From positions 10,483,001-10,547,000 of the forward strand of contig NC_065425.1 of assembly GCF_024362695.1 (NCBI RefSeq): a stretch of 64,000 nt of DNA, written 5' to 3'. The notes under the pieces were generated by a model, which saw only the letters and a list, made by a program, of their open reading frames with translations, was not told the DNA's origin and searched no databases. This DNA is from Pectinophora gossypiella (lineage: Eukaryota; Arthropoda; Insecta; Lepidoptera; Gelechiidae). Of the stretch, positions 63,447 to 64,000 are shown piece after piece. Position numbers and translations under genes: made by a program. How positions within the stretch are numbered: position 1 is the stretch's first letter; each line of letters begins with the position of its first letter.

Positions 63447-63603
63447 GGGGGGTAAAATGGCCACATTGAAGCAATTCATCTAAGTAAGCATTATTACTAT
63501 TTGACATTTGTTTGCCTTGCGTATTTACTTTTATATGCGCAAATATCAAATTGCAATATAGCTTTCTTCGATGAATGCTTCGATGTGGCCTTTTTAACCC
63601 CCC
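63447..63603. mobile_element. MITE-L, intact palindrome (157 bp)
   Basis: Left end GGGGGGTAAAATGGCCACAT and right end ATGTGGCCTTTTTAACCCCC are near reverse complements. The palindrome continues inward (ATTTGACATTTGTTTGCCTT against GCGCAAATATCAAATTGCAA). No clear flanking duplication. Confidence 0.8.
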
Positions 63604-63742
63604 TATACAGTAACTAAAGGGACAATTAAAACTTTTTTAATACAACGAAGGAATCGGAACGTAAAAGTCGTCTCAAATAGTTAATGAAAACTGTGAACAC
63701 TTTGGAGATCCGTAGCCAAATTGAGGCTCTTTAAATACAATA

Positions 63743-63872
63743 ACGGCCTCCATGGTCCAATAGTTGAGCGTTCTGCTCACGAACCGGAGGTCCCGGATTC
63801 GAATCCCAATGGGGACATATTACAAAAATCAGGACAAGTTAGGACATTACAGACTGATCACCTGATTGTCAC
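63743..63872 (+). mobile_element. SINE-A, 5' part
   Basis: Head CTCCATGGTCCAATAGTTGA and CCCGGATTCGAATCCCAATG, then ACATTACAGACTGATCACCT and GATTGTC. Stops before the central module. Confidence 0.8.
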
Positions 63873-64000
63873 CTTAATATTAACGCTTTTAATAATTTAT
63901 AGTAACAGATTTGTTATTTTATGAAATCTGTCTGAAAATATATTTATAGGTTTAAATAAGTAAGTACGGAACCTTTTTAAACGCGCCCGAATAGTACTTG

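Overview
The window is a transposon-dense, AT-rich stretch of an insect genome, almost certainly a moth or butterfly. The evidence is the repeat content: several tRNA-headed SINE families, many 5'-truncated LINE tails, MITEs, decayed 'CGACTTCGTCCGCGTGG'-type repeats and long CA/GT/AT microsatellites. I recognise no single-copy host gene, rRNA gene or functional tRNA gene. The only long open reading frame belongs to a retrotransposon.

Main landmark: a complete BEL/Pao-type LTR retrotransposon on the minus strand (37845-44295). It has two 338-bp LTRs that look identical, a GTAAT target duplication, a primer-binding site matching tRNA-Tyr, a purine tract and one unbroken 1754-codon gag-pol frame. 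It is a young and perhaps active copy. A second coding relic (49849-51274) is the C-terminal part of an R2-like non-LTR element with a zinc motif and a PD...D endonuclease signature, broken by a frameshift.

Layout: 1-5800 holds SINE and LINE fragments and an old GGTTCCGTA repeat. 5800-10500 holds LINE-e, nested SINE/MITE insertions and hairpin elements. 11031-12551 is a three-copy repeat with two close inverted arms. 14625-14894 is a tandem duplication. 16328-17480 is a DNA transposon with an 8-bp target duplication. 17740-26400 holds SINEs, MITEs and a 157-bp CA tract. 26787-31596 is a large inverted repeat with arms of about 1.9 kb. 32250-37720 holds SINEs, LINE ends and MITEs. 37845-44295 is the BEL/Pao element. 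44300-49850 is mixed repeats. 51645-54000 holds a LINE end and a tandem array of about 255-bp units. 54000-64000 holds more SINEs, MITEs and microsatellites.

Family labels used below are mine. SINE-A, -B, -C and -D are short retroposons with tRNA-like or 5S-like heads. LINE-e ends with the RNA sequence for GHLIRHD...HRQE. LINE-q has the CQDRSKW tail. LINE-y1 and -y2 have the KxYYKxxDYL C-terminus. LINE-w has the GRPRKRWRDDLDA C-terminus. MITE-F is TA-flanked. Hairpin-H is flanked by 13-15-bp duplications. Hairpin-P carries a CGACGGAAAATTCC stem. MITE-N starts GGCCCCGATTCCTG. MITE-L is a G6/C6-capped palindrome. Repeat-G, -K, -R, -U and -Z are unclassified.

Two observations stand out. Hairpin-H consists of a short leader plus a long stem-loop and is flanked by perfect 13-15-bp duplications, unlike any standard MITE. 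SINE-A, -B and -C have different heads and tails but share one central module, and one copy (7756-8217) joins an A head to a B tail.
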